The notes beneath the pieces were generated by a model. The model made no database searches, was not told where the DNA came from, and saw only the letters and a list, made by a program, of their open reading frames with translations. A program made the translations under genes and the position numbers. Positions 56,684 through 64,000 of a DNA stretch of 64,000 nucleotides are shown piece after piece. Numbering within the stretch: position 1 is the first letter of the stretch; each line of letters begins with the position of its first letter. The stretch is from Candidatus Methylopumilus planktonicus (GTDB lineage: Bacteria; Pseudomonadota; Gammaproteobacteria; Burkholderiales; Methylophilaceae): NCBI RefSeq assembly GCF_006364715.1, contig NZ_CP040984.1:1-64000 (forward strand). Direction: 5' to 3'.

Positions 56684-58150
56684 ATGAGTCGCGAGATTTT
56701 ATTGTTAGTAGATGCTTTAGCCCATGAAAAAAATGTGAACAAAGATGTGGTCTTTGAGGCTCTTGAATCAGCCTTGGCTTCAGCTACAAAGAAAAAAAAT
56801 ACAGAAGATATTGATGTGCGCGTTGAAATTGATCGTGACACAGGTGAATATAAATCTTTTAGACGTTGGACTTTTTTAAATGATGAGCTCATTGAGAATG
56901 AACACGCTCAAATTTCTCTTCTGGATCCTCGCGCTGAAGGCAAGGTCGAAAACGATACGATTGAAGTGCCTTTGGAGTCGATTGAATTTGGACGTATCGG
57001 CGCACAAGCTGCAAAACAAGTCATCTTACAAAAAGTACGCGAAGCTGAAAGAGAACAAATTTTAGAAGATTTCTTGGGCCGCAATGAAAAATTAGTGACC
57101 GGTGTAATCAAACGTATGGATCGCGGAAATGGAATCATTGAAGTGGGTCGTATTGAAGCGGTCCTTCCTCGTGATCAAATGATCCCTAAAGAAAATTTAC
57201 GTATCGGCGATCGTGTAAGAGCCTATCTGACAAACGTTGAAAGAAGTCATCGCGGACCACAGCTTATTTTATCTAGAACAGCACCTGAATTTCTTGTGCG
57301 TTTATTTGAACTTGAAGTACCAGAAATTGAAGAAGGCTTACTAGAAATTAAATCGGCATCACGTGACCCAGGGTTGCGTTCAAAAATTGCTGTGAAAGCA
57401 AACGATCAAAGAATTGATCCAGTAGGCACATGTGTAGGTATGCGAGGATCAAGGGTTCAAGCAGTGACAGGTGAGCTTGCAGGAGAGCGTGTCGATATTG
57501 TTTTATGGTCCATGGAGCCAGCACAGTTTGTTATCAATGCGATGGCACCGGCTGAAGTTTCAAGCATTGTGGTCGATGAAGAAAAACACAGTATGGATGT
57601 TGTAGTGAATGAAGAAAATTTAGCGCAAGCAATTGGGCGAAATGGACAAAACGTTCGTCTTGCCTCCGAGCTTACAGGTTGGAATATTAATATACTGACA
57701 GAAGAAGAGTCCTCTAAGAAAAATGAAGAGGAATATGCAAGTACGAGCCAATTATTCATGGCGAAACTTGATGTGGACGAAGATGTGGCCGACATTCTTG
57801 TGCAAGAAGGATTTAGCACGCTAGAAGAAATTGCTTATGTGCCATTGCAAGAGATGGTAGAGATCGAAGCGTTCGATGAAGATACGGTGAATGAACTTCG
57901 TTCGCGCGCACGTGCAGCTCTTCTCACTGAAGCGATTGCAAAAGAAGAAAAAGTTGAAGAAGCGGCAGAAGACCTTCTCACAATGGAAGGCATGGATGAC
58001 GCTACGGCTAACCTTCTTGCTTCAAAAGGTATTTCGAAAATGGATGATCTTGCAGATCTTGCTGTAGATGAATTGGTTGAAATGACTTCAATGGATGAAG
58101 AGCGTGCGAAACAGTTAATCATGACTGCTAGAGCGCCTTGGTTTGTTTAA
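56684..58150 (+). CDS. nusA: Transcription termination/antitermination protein NusA
   Basis: NusA binds RNA polymerase and nascent RNA and tunes pausing, termination and antitermination. The 488-residue protein has the N-terminal polymerase-binding domain ([18 protein letters not shown]), an S1 domain (near 135-200), two KH domains ([35 protein letters not shown]), and two C-terminal acidic helix-hairpin-helix repeats, as in E. coli. It lies 21 bases after rimP, with a GGAG ribosome-binding site. Confidence 0.98.
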   Translation: MSREILLLVDALAHEKNVNKDVVFEALESALASATKKKNTEDIDVRVEIDRDTGEYKSFRRWTFLNDELIENEHAQISLLDPRAEGKVENDTIEVPLESIEFGRIGAQAAKQVILQKVREAEREQILEDFLGRNEKLVTGVIKRMDRGNGIIEVGRIEAVLPRDQMIPKENLRIGDRVRAYLTNVERSHRGPQLILSRTAPEFLVRLFELEVPEIEEGLLEIKSASRDPGLRSKIAVKANDQRIDPVGTCVGMRGSRVQAVTGELAGERVDIVLWSMEPAQFVINAMAPAEVSSIVVDEEKHSMDVVVNEENLAQAIGRNGQNVRLASELTGWNINILTEEESSKKNEEEYASTSQLFMAKLDVDEDVADILVQEGFSTLEEIAYVPLQEMVEIEAFDEDTVNELRSRARAALLTEAIAKEEKVEEAAEDLLTMEGMDDATANLLASKGISKMDDLADLAVDELVEMTSMDEERAKQLIMTARAPWFV

Positions 58151-58189
58151 AGGTACATTCACCCTACGATGAATATTATGAGGTACTAA

Positions 58190-60688
58190 ATGGGACAATC
58201 AACCGTCACTAAATTTGCTGAGGAATTAGGATTGCCTGTTGATTTATTAATCGAACAGCTTAAAAGCGCTGGCGTGAATAAATCAGTAGCAGAAGATTCA
58301 TTAAGCGAAATAGATAAATCAGCTCTTCTCGAATATCTTCGTAAAGAGCATGGCCAAACTCAAGTACCAAAAAACAAAATCACTTTAACGCACAAACAAA
58401 ATAAAGAGATTAAAAAAACGGATAGCACAGGACGTGCTCGCACCATTCAAGTTGAGGTGCGCAAAAAACGTGTACTCGTAAGACGAGAAGATGGACAACC
58501 GGTCGATACCCCTATTGTGGAATCTAAACCTGTTGAAACAGTCGCTCACACTCAAACAAAAACACACGTGCTTGGCGAAGATCAATTATCAATTAGAGAA
58601 GACGAAGCTAAGCGACATGCTGCACTTGCAGCAGTTCAAGCCGAAGATGTTAGAAAAAAACAAGAAGTAGTTGCGAAAGCAAATGATGCACCGGCAGCAA
58701 AATTAAGCGAAGGCACACTTCATCGTCCCGCTTCTAAAGCAGGTGTTAAAGTTGAAACTAAAGAAAAGCAACTAGATAAGAGTGAAAAAGATTGGTCCGA
58801 TCGTGAATTTAAAAAACGTACACTCAAAGGACGTGGCGACTCCAGTGCTTCTTCAGGATGGCGCTCACCTAAATCAAGATCAAAATCTCGCGAAGAGAAT
58901 GAAGAGTCAACTTTTGTAGCACCTACTGAACCGATTATTCGAGACATTCATGTGCCTGAAACAATTTCGGTTGCTGACTTAGCACATAAGATGTCAGTGA
59001 AGGCCACTGAGGTCATTAAAGTGCTTATGAATATGGGCATGATGGTCACCATTAATCAAATTTTAGATCAAGACACTGGAATGATTGTGGTAGGTGAAAT
59101 GGGACATACGCCCGTTGCGGCTTTAGATGATGATCCTGACGCGCTAATCGAGCAAGATTCAAGCATAGAAGCTATATTAGAAACACGACCGCCAGTGGTC
59201 ACTGTAATGGGTCACGTGGATCACGGTAAAACTTCATTGCTTGATTATATTAGAACCACACGCGTGGCCTCTGGTGAAGCAGGCGGCATTACACAACATA
59301 TTGGTGCATACCATGTAGAAACACCGCGCGGCATGGTGACTTTTTTAGATACTCCAGGCCATGAGGCTTTCACTGCAATGCGCGCTCGCGGCGCTAAGGC
59401 TACTGATATTGTGATTTTAGTAGTGGCAGCAGATGATGGTGTGATGCCACAAACGATTGAAGCAATTCATCATGCAAAAGCAGCCAATGTGCCTCTCGTG
59501 GTTGCGATTAATAAAATTGATAAACCTGACGCCTCGCCTGAGCGCGTAAAAATGGAGCTTGTAGCGCAAGAAGTGGTGCCAGAAGATTTTGGTGGTGACA
59601 CCATGTTTGTGGAAGTTTCAGCAAAATCAGGACAAGGTATCGATAAACTCCTTGAATCTGTGCTGCTTCAAGCCGAAGTGCTTGAATTAAAAGCGTCTAA
59701 AAATACGCCTGCCAAGGGTATTGTGATTGAAGGCCGTCTAGATAAAGGCCGAGGCCCTGTAGCCACTGTTCTTATCCAGTCAGGTACTTTAAAACGCGGC
59801 GATACATTATTAGCGGGATCAGCTTTTGGTCGCATTCGTGCGATGCTTGATGAAACCGGCAAAGAAATTAAAGAAGCAGGACCTTCTATGCCTGTTGAAG
59901 TATTAGGTTTAGCAGATGTGCCGAACGCAGGTGAAGAAGTTGTTGTATTAAATGATGAACGTAAAGCCCGTGAAATTGCTCTATTCCGTCAAGGTAAATT
60001 TAGAGATGTGAAATTAGCAAAACAACAAGCTGCAAAACTTGCAAATATATTTGATCAAATGGCTGAGGGTAACGTAAAAGTTTTACCACTCATTATTAAA
60101 TCTGATGTGCAAGGTTCTTGCGAAGCGTTATCTACATCATTACAAAAATTGTCTACCGACGAAGTTAAAGTGAATGTCATTCATATAGGCGTTGGTGCTG
60201 TGACTGAATCTGATGTGAACTTAGCGAGCGCCTCGAAAGCCATTCTCATTGCATTTAATGTAAGAGCGGAAGCAGGTGCGCGTAAATTGATAGATTCACT
60301 TGAAGTTGATGTGCACTATTACAGTATTATTTACGAAGCTGTTGATCAAGTGAAAGCAGCCCTTGGTGGATTGTTATCACCTGAGCAAAAAGAGAGCATC
60401 ATCGGCATGGTAGAAATTCGTGAAGTATTTAAAATTTCTAAAATCGGCTCCATTGCCGGTTGTTATGTTCAAGACGGTGTGATTAGAAGAAGTTCAATGG
60501 TACGAATTTTAAGAGACAATGTCGTCATTCATTCAGGCGAACTTGATTCATTAAAACGCTTCAAAGATGATGTGAAAGAAGTTAAAAATAATTTCGAGTG
60601 CGGACTCTCTATTAAAAACTTCAATGAAATTGAAGTGGGCGACATGCTCGAAGTGTTTGAAGTCGTTGAGATCGCGCGTAAGCTTTAA
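58190..60688 (+). CDS. infB: Translation initiation factor IF-2
   Basis: IF-2 is the GTPase that places initiator tRNA on the ribosome. The 832-residue product has two N-terminal IF2_N domains (about 1-55 and 255-310) with a charged linker between, a G domain ([45 protein letters not shown]), and the C-terminal domains that bind fMet-tRNA. It is 39 bases after nusA. The start is the ATG at 58190; internal start sites known in E. coli infB were not sought. Confidence 0.98.
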   Translation: MGQSTVTKFAEELGLPVDLLIEQLKSAGVNKSVAEDSLSEIDKSALLEYLRKEHGQTQVPKNKITLTHKQNKEIKKTDSTGRARTIQVEVRKKRVLVRREDGQPVDTPIVESKPVETVAHTQTKTHVLGEDQLSIREDEAKRHAALAAVQAEDVRKKQEVVAKANDAPAAKLSEGTLHRPASKAGVKVETKEKQLDKSEKDWSDREFKKRTLKGRGDSSASSGWRSPKSRSKSREENEESTFVAPTEPIIRDIHVPETISVADLAHKMSVKATEVIKVLMNMGMMVTINQILDQDTGMIVVGEMGHTPVAALDDDPDALIEQDSSIEAILETRPPVVTVMGHVDHGKTSLLDYIRTTRVASGEAGGITQHIGAYHVETPRGMVTFLDTPGHEAFTAMRARGAKATDIVILVVAADDGVMPQTIEAIHHAKAANVPLVVAINKIDKPDASPERVKMELVAQEVVPEDFGGDTMFVEVSAKSGQGIDKLLESVLLQAEVLELKASKNTPAKGIVIEGRLDKGRGPVATVLIQSGTLKRGDTLLAGSAFGRIRAMLDETGKEIKEAGPSMPVEVLGLADVPNAGEEVVVLNDERKAREIALFRQGKFRDVKLAKQQAAKLANIFDQMAEGNVKVLPLIIKSDVQGSCEALSTSLQKLSTDEVKVNVIHIGVGAVTESDVNLASASKAILIAFNVRAEAGARKLIDSLEVDVHYYSIIYEAVDQVKAALGGLLSPEQKESIIGMVEIREVFKISKIGSIAGCYVQDGVIRRSSMVRILRDNVVIHSGELDSLKRFKDDVKEVKNNFECGLSIKNFNEIEVGDMLEVFEVVEIARKL

Positions 60689-60690
60689 CC

Positions 60691-61038
60691 ATGGTGAATC
60701 GCTCTTATGCAAGAAGTGATCGCATTTCAGAACAAATAAAACGAGAACTCGCAGAGCTTATTCAGTCAGAACTCAAGGATCCTGCTGTGGGAATGTTGAC
60801 GATCACTGAAGTTCAAGTCACCCCTGACTTACTCCACGCTAAAATATATTTTACTTCTCCTACAAATGACCCCTTAATCATGCAAGGCCTAGATCGCTCG
60901 ACAGGATATTTACGTGCGCAATTATCAAAACGTATGGCGACACGCGGCATCCCACAACTTCATTTTGTGTACGATACGTCGATTGATGAGGGGATGAAGA
61001 TTTCACAACTCATTAAAGACGCACTACCTCCTCAGTAA
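60691..61038 (+). CDS. rbfA: Ribosome-binding factor A
   Basis: RbfA helps mature the 16S rRNA 5' end in cold and other conditions. The 115-residue KH-fold product contains RSDRISEQIKRELAELIQSE, VTPDLLHAKIYFT, and PQLHFVYDTSIDEGMKIS. It starts 2 bases after infB, so translation is coupled, and precedes truB by 9 bases. Confidence 0.96.
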   Translation: MVNRSYARSDRISEQIKRELAELIQSELKDPAVGMLTITEVQVTPDLLHAKIYFTSPTNDPLIMQGLDRSTGYLRAQLSKRMATRGIPQLHFVYDTSIDEGMKISQLIKDALPPQ

Positions 61039-61047
61039 TTTATTTTC

Positions 61048-61950
61048 ATGCAAAAGAAGTCTACGAAGCGCGAGATTGATGGCGTTTTTTTACTCAATAA
61101 GCCACTTGGATTTTCATCCAATCAAGCCTTAAAAAAAATCCAATGGTTATTTAATGCAAAAAAAGCAGGACACACAGGCACGCTTGATCCTATGGCCTCA
61201 GGACTTCTTCCTATTTGCTTAGGTGAGGCTACAAAATTTTCACACCGTCTTCTTAATGCTAACAAAACTTATATCGCAACAATTCAATTCGGCGTGACCA
61301 CTACGACTGGCGATCAAGAAGGTGAGGTGATTTCAGAAAAAGAGGTTATTTTTAATGAAGTCCAATTGAAAGAAACGCTGCAAAAATTTATAGGCGATAT
61401 TACACAAATACCCCCGATGTATTCCGCATTGAAATTTGAAGGCAAGCCCCTCTATGAATATGCAAGAAAAGGGATTGAAATTGAACGCAAATCTAGACAA
61501 ATCACCATCTATGACATCAAGCTTATAAAAGTTAAAGGCAGTGTCACGACTCTTGAAGTTTCCTGCAGCAAGGGGACTTATATTCGTACTTTGGCAGAAG
61601 ATATTGGGCAAGCACTAGGGTGTGGCGCTCACTTAAAGGGCTTAGAAAGAACCCAAACGGGCAATTTTCAGTTGTCAGATGCCCTCTCGATCGAAGCTCT
61701 TGAGGCTATAGCCGTTGCATCTCGAGAAAAAATACTTTTGCCTATCGATGCATTATTAGAAGGGCTATCATCGATTGAGCTGACTTCGACTGAAACAGAA
61801 GCGATTAAAAAAGGGCAAAGCATTGATTTTATTAGTAAAAATGAAGAAGAATTACGCTTATATAGCGCTTCAGGTAAGTTTTTAGGGGTGGGCCAGCCCG
61901 ACCTTCAAGGACACCTGCTTCCTAAGCGCTTAATAGCAAATATATTATAA
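61048..61950 (+). CDS. truB: tRNA pseudouridine-55 synthase
   Basis: TruB makes pseudouridine 55 in the T-loop of most tRNAs. The 300-residue protein has the catalytic Asp47 in GHTGTLDPMASGLLPICLG, the KTYIATIQFG strand, and CSKGTYIRTLAEDIG; a C-terminal PUA-like domain follows. It continues the nusA operon, with 67 bases to rpsO, where a new promoter is visible. Confidence 0.97.
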   Translation: MQKKSTKREIDGVFLLNKPLGFSSNQALKKIQWLFNAKKAGHTGTLDPMASGLLPICLGEATKFSHRLLNANKTYIATIQFGVTTTTGDQEGEVISEKEVIFNEVQLKETLQKFIGDITQIPPMYSALKFEGKPLYEYARKGIEIERKSRQITIYDIKLIKVKGSVTTLEVSCSKGTYIRTLAEDIGQALGCGAHLKGLERTQTGNFQLSDALSIEALEAIAVASREKILLPIDALLEGLSSIELTSTETEAIKKGQSIDFISKNEEELRLYSASGKFLGVGQPDLQGHLLPKRLIANIL

Positions 61951-61958
61951 AAAACATA

Positions 61959-61987
61959 TTGTTAAATCAAAAGAATACAATTAAAAT
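61959..61987 (+). promoter_or_regulatory. Promoter of rpsO-pnp
   Basis: TTGTTA at 61959-61964 and TAAAAT at 61982-61987 are separated by 17 bases, 30 bases before the rpsO start. rpsO has its own promoter in other proteobacteria too. Confidence 0.65.
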
Positions 61988-62017
61988 ACGCGGTTCTGAA
62001 TGAGGAGAGAAGATTAA

Positions 62018-62287
62018 ATGGCATCAACAGCAGCTGAAAGAGCCAAAGTTGTAAGTGAATATCAACAGGCAAAGAACGATACAGGATCCCCAGAAGTGCA
62101 AGTTGCACTTATCACAAGTCGTATTGGTTATTTAACAGATCATTTCAAAACCAATGCAAAAGACCATCACTCACGTCGTGGACTTTTAGCACTTGTAAGT
62201 CAACGCAGAAAATTATTGGATTACCTTAAAGGTAAGAGTTTAGGTCGCTATCAATCATTGATTGAGCGTCTAGGTTTACGTAAATAA
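62018..62287 (+). CDS. rpsO: 30S ribosomal protein S15
   Basis: S15 binds the central domain of 16S rRNA and often represses its own translation. The 89-residue product has the family core [42 protein letters not shown], and the C-terminal [20 protein letters not shown] ribosome-binding site precedes the ATG. It is followed by two RNA hairpins and pnp. Confidence 0.98.
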   Translation: MASTAAERAKVVSEYQQAKNDTGSPEVQVALITSRIGYLTDHFKTNAKDHHSRRGLLALVSQRRKLLDYLKGKSLGRYQSLIERLGLRK

Positions 62288-62342
62288 TTTTTTTAACTAT
62301 TTAAATTAATTAGTTTAAGAAATTTTTGATTCGTAAGTTTTG

Positions 62343-62391
62343 AAGCCGATTGCAACCCTTCTTAAAAAGGAAGATGCCTCGGCTTTTTTAT
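62343..62391 (+). terminator. Branched terminator-like stem-loop after rpsO
   Basis: AAGCCGA at 62343-62349 pairs with TCGGCTT at 62379-62385, followed by a T-tract (TTTTTA). A small inner hairpin, CCTT/AAGG, sits inside the loop. It could end part of the rpsO transcripts while the rest continue into pnp. Confidence 0.7.
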
Positions 62392-62415
62392 TGGATGTTA
62401 AATGTTAGTTAATGT

Positions 62416-62443
62416 ATTCGTTATTAAGAAGTGAATAACGGAT
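62416..62443 (+). promoter_or_regulatory. Hairpin in the pnp leader
   Basis: ATTCGTTATT at 62416-62425 pairs with AATAACGGAT at 62434-62443 (one G-T pair) over an 8-base loop, 21 bases before the pnp start codon. In E. coli a leader hairpin cut by RNase III lets PNPase control its own message; this element sits in the corresponding place. Confidence 0.55.
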
Positions 62444-62464
62444 GAAAAAAGAAAAGGGTAAATT

Positions 62465-64000
62465 ATGTTTAAAGCAATTAAGAAGAGTATTCAATTTGGT
62501 GCACACACCTTAACACTGGAAACAGGCGAGATAGCAAGACAAGCAGATGGCGCAGTATTGGTGAGTTATGGTGATACAGCGGTATTAGTGACAGTCGTAG
62601 GCAGACATGATGTTAAAGCAGGACAAGATTTTTTCCCCCTCACAGTTGATTATCAGGAAAAAACATATGCTGCAGGTAAAATTCCTGGCGGTTTTTTCAA
62701 ACGAGAAGCACGTCCAAGCGAAAAAGAAACACTGACTTCACGTTTAATTGATCGTCCATTACGTCCTTTATTTCCAGAAAGTTTTTACAACGAAATTCAA
62801 ATCGTGGCGATGGTCGTGTCATCTGATAGTGAAATTGATTCTGATATTCCAGCAATCATTGGCGCTTCAGCAGCATTAGCTATCTCAGGCATTCCTTTCT
62901 ATGGGCCAATTGGTGCTGCGCGCGTGGGATATATCAACGAAGAGTATGTGACTAATCCAACAGCATCACAATTAAAAGAAAGTGAACTTGATCTTGTTGT
63001 TGCGGCAACAGACTCGGCTGTATTAATGGTTGAATCAGAAGCAAAGGAATTACCTGAAAGCGTTATGTTAGGCGCTGTACTTCATGGCCATAAAGAAATG
63101 CAAGCTGTGATCAAAATGATTAATGAATTAGCTAAAGAAGTTGGCAAAGAGCCATGGGATTGGGTTGCCCCTGAACCTGATAAAGCGCTCATTAAAAAGA
63201 TTCATGATTTAGCAGCAAAAGATGTTCACGCTGCATTTCAAATTAAATCAAAAGGCGAGCGCTCAGCTAAGCTAGATGAAATTAAAAATAAAGTATTCGC
63301 AGAGCTTATTACTGAAGATACAGATACTGGCGAAACTAATAAAATTAAAAATGAATTTTTTAATTTAGAAGCAAAAACAGTGCGTACACAAATTTTAGAT
63401 GGAGAGCCACGTATCGACGGACGAGATACTCGCACAGTCAGACCGATTGCGATTAGATCAAGTGTACTTCCTAGAACTCACGGTTCAGCACTTTTCACAC
63501 GTGGTGAAACGCAAGCACTTGTAGTTGCTACATTAGGCACAGGTCGCGATGAGCAAACGATTGATGCACTTCAAGGTGAGTATTCAGACCGCTTCATGCT
63601 TCATTACAATATGCCTCCTTATGCAACAGGTGAAACAGGACGTGTGGGCACACCTAAGCGTCGTGAAATTGGTCATGGTCGATTAGCAAAGCGTGCATTG
63701 CTTGCTGTCCTCCCTTCTAAAGAAGATTTTAGCTATACGATGCGTTTAGTTTCTGAAATTACAGAATCAAATGGTTCAAGCTCTATGGCATCTGTATGTG
63801 GCGGTTGTTTAGCATTGATGGACGCTGGTGTCCCAATCAAAGCTCACGTGGCAGGTATTGCGATGGGTCTTATTAAAGAAGGCAATCGTGTTGCTGTTTT
63901 GACAGATATCTTAGGTGATGAAGATCATTTAGGTGATATGGATTTTAAAGTGGCAGGTACTGAAGATGGTATTACAGCGCTTCAAATGGATATTAAAATT
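62465..64000 (+). CDS. pnp: Polynucleotide phosphorylase (3' end outside the window)
   Basis: PNPase degrades RNA phosphorolytically from the 3' end and is part of the degradosome in many bacteria. The first 512 codons are present and open to the window edge. Visible are the first RNase PH domain ([39 protein letters not shown]), the helical linker, and the start of the second RNase PH domain with the catalytic core ([46 protein letters not shown]). The KH and S1 domains would lie beyond position 64000. The start is the ATG at 62465, after AAAGGGT. Confidence 0.97.
   Translation, partial: MFKAIKKSIQFGAHTLTLETGEIARQADGAVLVSYGDTAVLVTVVGRHDVKAGQDFFPLTVDYQEKTYAAGKIPGGFFKREARPSEKETLTSRLIDRPLRPLFPESFYNEIQIVAMVVSSDSEIDSDIPAIIGASAALAISGIPFYGPIGAARVGYINEEYVTNPTASQLKESELDLVVAATDSAVLMVESEAKELPESVMLGAVLHGHKEMQAVIKMINELAKEVGKEPWDWVAPEPDKALIKKIHDLAAKDVHAAFQIKSKGERSAKLDEIKNKVFAELITEDTDTGETNKIKNEFFNLEAKTVRTQILDGEPRIDGRDTRTVRPIAIRSSVLPRTHGSALFTRGETQALVVATLGTGRDEQTIDALQGEYSDRFMLHYNMPPYATGETGRVGTPKRREIGHGRLAKRALLAVLPSKEDFSYTMRLVSEITESNGSSSMASVCGGCLALMDAGVPIKAHVAGIAMGLIKEGNRVAVLTDILGDEDHLGDMDFKVAGTEDGITALQMDIKI

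Overview
The window is chromosomal DNA from a low-GC Gram-negative proteobacterium, most likely a betaproteobacterium of the Methylophilaceae type (the streamlined OM43/LD28 'Candidatus Methylopumilus'-like lineages are the best guess). The guess rests on gene order typical of betaproteobacteria (hemC-hemD opposite argH; aroQ-accB-accC-prmA; rplM-rpsI-argC-bactofilin-erpA), the AT-rich base composition, very short intergenic gaps, and housekeeping protein sequences. It is inference; no rRNA or tRNA gene was recognised. The numbering starts at the dnaA start codon, and the last gene (pnp) runs off the right edge.

Layout. 1-6.1 kb: dnaA, a 229-base gap rich in DnaA-box-like sites and inverted repeats, dnaN, gyrB and an OxyR regulator with both redox cysteines. 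6.1-12.1 kb (minus strand): dsbD, a TlpA-like thioredoxin, aroQ, accB, accC, prmA and a small DUF2892-type membrane protein with a histone-H1-like tail. 12.2-17.4 kb: fxsA, an iron-sulfur flavin reductase, a tiny Ala/Lys-repeat secreted protein, an intergenic region with overlapping divergent -10 boxes and alternative hairpins, hemC-hemD, and argH. 17.4-24.9 kb: a complete RND efflux operon, a VIT1/CCC1-type transporter, a small membrane protein, and marC followed by an unlisted 46-codon gene that resembles the ribosome-rescue factor ArfA. 24.9-28.9 kb (minus): radical SAM protein, DUF442 protein, hemW, small unknown, rdgB, rph. 29.1-36.0 kb (plus): yicC, gmk, rpoZ, spoT/rsh, ridA, recG (apparently with a CTG start) and ubiC.

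36.0-48.2 kb is the clear accessory region: a two-partner secretion cassette made of a TpsB outer-membrane transporter, a TetR regulator, a 2956-residue TpsA exoprotein and an orphan TonB-like protein. It sits between ubiC and ubiA, which are usually adjacent. The exoprotein combines an FHA-type secretion domain, beta-helix repeats, two near-duplicate polyglycine domains, a PA14/GLEYA-like domain and a C-terminal two-cysteine loop. It is the best candidate here for new biology: a very large surface adhesin with length-variable polyglycine modules.

48.2-64.0 kb is conserved housekeeping: ubiA, rplM-rpsI, argC, a coiled-coil membrane protein, a bactofilin, erpA, gltA, anmK, tyrS, then rimP-nusA-infB-rbfA-truB-rpsO-pnp with a probable premature terminator ahead of rimP and stem-loops ahead of pnp. 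No CRISPR array, insertion sequence, integrase or prophage was seen. No gap between genes exceeds 300 bases.
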